Assembly (NCBI GenBank): GCA_015490805.1
Contig: WFXC01000014.1
Location: forward strand, 1 to 64,000
Direction of reading: 5' to 3'
Length of the DNA stretch: 64,000 bases
Source of the DNA: Candidatus Kapaibacterium sp.
GTDB taxonomy: Bacteria; Bacteroidota; Ignavibacteria; Kapaibacteriales; WFXC01
The notes beneath the pieces were generated by a model. It worked only from the letters and a program-made list of their open reading frames with translations. It was not told where the DNA came from and did not search any database. Numbering within the stretch: position 1 is the stretch's first letter; each line of letters begins with the position of its first letter. Below, one piece after another: positions 63,876-64,000 of this stretch. The position numbers were made by a program, and so were the translations under genes.

Positions 63876-64000
63876 ATGGATATCGACCAATCTCAACACG
63901 CTCGCTGGATGTCCATTGCCTTAGAAGAAGCCCGTTTAGCCGCAGCAGAAGGAGAAATTCCAGTAGGATGTGTTATTGTGCACAATAACACTACTATTGC
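63876..64000 (+). CDS. tadA: tRNA adenosine deaminase TadA (5' part only)
   Basis: 41 codons are present before the window ends. MDIDQSQHARWMSIALEEARLAAAEGEIPVGCVIV is the start of the TadA/CMP-dCMP deaminase family, which deaminates A34 to inosine in tRNA-Arg(ACG). The HAE and PCxxC zinc motifs would fall beyond the edge. It has GGAG three bases before ATG. Confidence 0.85.
   Translation, partial: MDIDQSQHARWMSIALEEARLAAAEGEIPVGCVIVHNNTTI

Noticed and set aside
1-64000. tRNA, rRNA, CRISPR array or IS element anywhere in the window
   Set aside because: None recognised when reading the intergenic intervals; most gaps are too short for one.

Overview
The window is a dense chromosomal segment from a Gram-negative bacterium of the Bacteroidota/Chlorobiota/Ignavibacteriota (FCB) group. 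I would guess a deep lineage such as Kapabacteria, but no rRNA is present to prove it. The evidence is: a bifunctional LpxC-FabZ protein, type III glutamine synthetase, a Bacteroidetes-style omega subunit, DUF4835 and DUF2795 proteins, a C-terminal type IX secretion (T9SS) sorting domain, a GldM-like protein, and a promoter of the Bacteroidetes type (TTG, about 20 bp, TAnnTTTG) before the HU gene. Genes are tightly packed, with many 4-base ATGA/GTGA overlaps and even convergent genes whose stops overlap. No rRNA, tRNA, CRISPR array, insertion sequence or prophage was seen.

Layout. 0-1 kb: an orphan gene with a possible nuclease-like C-terminal domain, next to a cluster of palindromic repeats. 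1-4.4 kb: omega subunit, terminator, then a small ORF, coaBC and a membrane acyltransferase. 4.6-10 kb: a GldM-like inner-membrane protein and two related outer-membrane proteins, a possible divergent T9SS/gliding-type module. 10-13.4 kb: Der GTPase, methylthioribose-1-phosphate isomerase and a TrmB-like methyltransferase. 13.7-19.8 kb: a 2042-residue secreted protein with cohesin-like, LamG-like, dockerin-like and T9SS sorting domains. 20-22.7 kb: an Lrp/AsnC regulator overlapping GSIII. 22.8-29.9 kb: a minus-strand run of porin, archease, RtcB, YifB/ComM, DUF2795 and a TamA/TamL-like Omp85. 30-37 kb: HU, pyrB, a PDZ lipoprotein, carB, prmC. 37-48.4 kb: PcrA/UvrD helicase, then the outer-membrane biogenesis operon uppS-bamA-skp-skp-lpxD-lpxC/fabZ-lpxA with a baeRF (eRF1-like) gene at its end. 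48.5-50.6 kb: three unrecognised plus-strand genes (accessory island). 51-55.7 kb: two membrane proteins, UvrC, DoxX-like, SDR. 55.8-60.2 kb: a large propeller sensor kinase followed by a receiver-kinase protein with a degenerate ATPase. 60.2-64 kb: a helix-hairpin-helix/beta-barrel protein, a PorV-like barrel, DUF4835 and the start of tadA.

Most of the window is core envelope, nucleotide and translation housekeeping. The best candidates for undescribed biology are the 48.5-50.6 kb island (one protein resembles small Csx15/Csx20-type CRISPR-accessory proteins), the GldM plus paired-barrel cluster, the sensor kinase with a pseudo-kinase partner, and the release-factor-like gene embedded in the lipid A operon. 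All family assignments are from reading the translated sequences; no database search was run.
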